DNA of 64,000 nucleotides from Paraburkholderia solisilvae (GTDB lineage Bacteria; Pseudomonadota; Gammaproteobacteria; Burkholderiales; Burkholderiaceae): NCBI RefSeq assembly GCF_902859875.1, contig NZ_CADIKF010000034.1, positions 1 to 64,000 on the forward strand, written 5' to 3'. Within the stretch, counting starts at the first letter, position 1. Every line of letters begins with the position of its first letter. The notes below the pieces were generated by a model, which did not search any database, was not told the origin of the DNA, and worked only from the letters and a program-made list of their open reading frames with translations. A program made the position numbers and the translations under genes. Shown here piece by piece: positions 60,287 to 64,000 of this stretch.

Positions 60287-60334
60287 GTTTCTCTTCTTTC
60301 AAAAAAGTTGATCGGCTCTTGCGTTGCCGAATGA

Positions 60335-62437
<2,103 letters not shown>

Positions 62438-62572
62438 TTTAATCCTCTATGGGAATGACGCGATGGGGAGTGAAATGCCCGCGCGCCCTAACACAAACGG
62501 GCGAGGCGCCTGTTTAGCGCACCCGCCCGGAATTTCTTTCCGTTATTGACTGCTAACCCGGGGTCGGGAAGC

Positions 62573-63043
62573 TTAGAAACGGAAATGCGAGAACGCCTTG
62601 TTGGCTTCCGCCATCCGGTGCACTTCGTCACGCTTCTTCATCGCGCCGCCGCGACCTTCCGCGGCTTCCGACAGTTCACCAGCCAGACGCAACGCCATCG
62701 ACTTTTCACTGCGCTTCTTCGCGGCCTCACGCAACCAGCGCATCGCCAATGCCATACGACGCGACGGACGCACTTCGACCGGAACCTGATAGTTCGCACC
62801 ACCAACGCGACGGCTCTTCACTTCAACCACCGGCTTCACGTTGTTGAGCGCCACCGTGAACACTTCCAGCGGGTCCTTGCCACCCTTGGTCTGGATCTGC
62901 TCAAAAGCGCCGTACACGATACGCTCGGCAACCGACTTCTTGCCCGAGAGCATCAGCACGTTCATGAATTTTGCTACATCAACGTTACCGAATTTCGGAT
63001 CCGGCAACACTTCCCGCTTGGGGACTTCGCGACGACGCGGCAT
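62573..63043 (-). CDS. rpsG: Ribosomal protein uS7
   Basis: A 156-aa head-nucleating protein. MPRRREVPKREVLPDPKFGN, VKSRRVGGANYQVPVEVRP and RMAEANKAFSHFRF are diagnostic. In E. coli S7 represses part of the str operon. Confidence 0.98.
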   Translation of the reverse strand: MPRRREVPKREVLPDPKFGNVDVAKFMNVLMLSGKKSVAERIVYGAFEQIQTKGGKDPLEVFTVALNNVKPVVEVKSRRVGGANYQVPVEVRPSRRMALAMRWLREAAKKRSEKSMALRLAGELSEAAEGRGGAMKKRDEVHRMAEANKAFSHFRF

Positions 63044-63237
63044 GTTTCTTCCTTTACCTTTTCAGTTGGAGCGACGCTTGATGCGCGCCCAGCTCCGCGG
63101 CCACCAACTAACCCGATTCATCTTCTGAGACTAACCAGCCTGGTCGGGTGACCACTTACTCGACAGCACCGGCGACCCGGCACCACCGCCAATAACGCCT
63201 TTACAGGCGACCTGAACCGACACTGACCGGCGATGAC

Positions 63238-63618
63238 TTACTTGCCGGCCTTGGCGCGCTTCGCGCCGTACTTCGAACGAGCCTGCTTACGATCCTTGAC
63301 GCCCTGGGTATCCAGCGAGCCACGAACCATGTGATAACGCACACCCGGCAAGTCCTTCACACGACCGCCGCGGATCAGCACAACCGAGTGTTCCTGCAGG
63401 TTGTGGCCTTCGCCGCCGATGTACGAAATGACTTCGAAGCCGTTCGTGAGACGCACCTTGGCGACCTTACGAAGTGCCGAGTTCGGCTTCTTCGGCGTCG
63501 TGGTGTACACGCGGGTGCACACGCCACGACGCTGGGGGCAGTCCTGCAAGGCCGGGCTCTTGCTCTTCGTCGTTTCCGACGTCCGGCCTTTGCGAACCAG
63601 TTGATTGATGGTTGGCAT
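63238..63618 (-). CDS. rpsL: Ribosomal protein uS12
   Basis: A 126-aa decoding-centre protein. [18 protein letters not shown] and [20 protein letters not shown] are conserved. The lysines at the two classical streptomycin-resistance positions (PKKPNS and RVKDLPGV) are the wild-type residues. First gene of the str unit; 194 nt before rpsG. Confidence 0.98.
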
Positions 63619-63774
63619 TGTTTATTCCTGAAATTGAACAAAATCGACGCATCTGTTTCCGGGCAAAGCGAAAACGACTGCGCATCGAACTCCGATTCGA
63701 TGACGACTGGGTGACATGTGCGCACCCACAAACGCTACGAACGCGCGCCGCCACCCCAAGAATCGGAACCTAGC

Positions 63775-63804
63775 ATGATATTCCGAAAATACTAAAAGAG
63801 TCAA
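63775..63804 (-). promoter_or_regulatory. Probable str-operon promoter before rpsL
   Basis: On the minus strand TTGACT (63804-63799) and TATCAT (63780-63775) are 18 nt apart, in a locally AT-rich stretch. It would give an rpsL leader of about 150 nt. It lies between recQ and rpsL. Confidence 0.65.
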
Positions 63805-63845
63805 CAAGTTGCAGCCGGTGACGGCCTGCCGGCAGACTTCTGTAC

Positions 63846-64000
63846 TCAGTCAGCGGCCACGACTTCCAGCAAATCGGCGCCGAACCGATCGAGCTTGCGT
63901 GCGCCCATGCCTGGAATATGGCGCAGGTCCTCGAGAGAATCGGGTTCGCTGCGGGCAATTTCGGCCAGCGTCGCGTCGTGGAAAATCACGTACGCCGGCA
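63846..64000 (-). CDS. recQ: C-terminal end of RecQ DNA helicase (HRDC domain), cut by window edge
   Basis: The last 51 codons are visible: PAYVIFHDATLAEIARSEPD followed by SLEDLRHIPGMGARKLDRFG and the end LLEVVAAD. This is the second half of an HRDC domain, the pattern found at the end of RecQ helicases (VIFHDATL...IPGMGxxKLxxFG). The helicase core lies beyond the right edge. Confidence 0.88.
   Translation of the reverse strand, partial: PAYVIFHDATLAEIARSEPDSLEDLRHIPGMGARKLDRFGADLLEVVAAD

Overview
The window is a chromosomal core region of a high-GC betaproteobacterium, almost certainly Burkholderiales and most like Burkholderia/Paraburkholderia. The grounds are GC-rich third codon positions, the combination of mlaFED-mlaA, thiOSGE, pilMNOPQ-aroKB and gltBD with an undivided str/S10/spc/alpha ribosomal cluster, and protein sequences of the Burkholderia type. 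I see no prophage, integron, CRISPR array, tRNA, rRNA or intact insertion sequence. This assignment is from protein resemblance only.

Layout. 1-3063: mlaF-mlaE-mlaD-mlaA (minus), the retrograde phospholipid transport system, cut by the left edge. 3120-7027: thiO-thiS-thiG-thiE (minus) behind a TPP riboswitch and a promoter. 7345-10781: divergent (plus) SbmA/YddA-type ABC exporter and a DadA-like FAD amino-acid dehydrogenase. 11090-17405: gltB-gltD glutamate synthase (minus). 17782-18489: a RAYT-like (REP-associated tyrosine transposase) protein whose HUH histidines and tyrosine appear to be lost. 18675-20204: ompW and a DUF883 membrane-anchored protein (plus). 20416-23666: dgt-like HD hydrolase, aroB and aroK (minus). 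23840-28099: pilM-pilN-pilO/P fusion-pilQ (minus), divergent from a PBP1A gene (28386-30785). This mrcA|pil/hof-aroK-aroB arrangement is the one known from gammaproteobacteria.

30956-41458: cyaY, lptM, lysA, msrPQ, the system II cytochrome c maturation pair resB-ccsA, cytochrome c4, engB and hemB. Haem synthesis, cytochrome c assembly, a diheme cytochrome and periplasmic thiol/Met repair lie close together. 41686-43921: cutA-dsbD (minus).

44185-63804: the ribosomal supercluster, all minus: rpsL-rpsG-fusA-tuf-rpsJ | rplC-D-W-B-rpsS-rplV-rpsC-rplP-rpmC-rpsQ | rplN-X-E-rpsN-rpsH-rplF-R-rpsE-rpmD-rplO-secY-infA-rpmJ-rpsM-rpsK-rpsD-rpoA-rplQ. I read three promoters: before rpsL, in the rpsJ/rplC gap and in the rpsQ/rplN gap. 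The last two have their -10 boxes at or in the loop of perfect inverted repeats. The cluster ends in a strong terminator after rplQ. The 3' end of recQ enters from the right edge.

Most of the window is ordinary core genome. The points most worth a second look are the apparently catalytically dead RAYT next to gltB, the single-polypeptide PilO-PilP, the hairpin-associated ribosomal promoters, the large hairpin between rpoA and rplQ, several short tandem-repeat tracts at gene ends, and the long N-terminal extension of ThiE.
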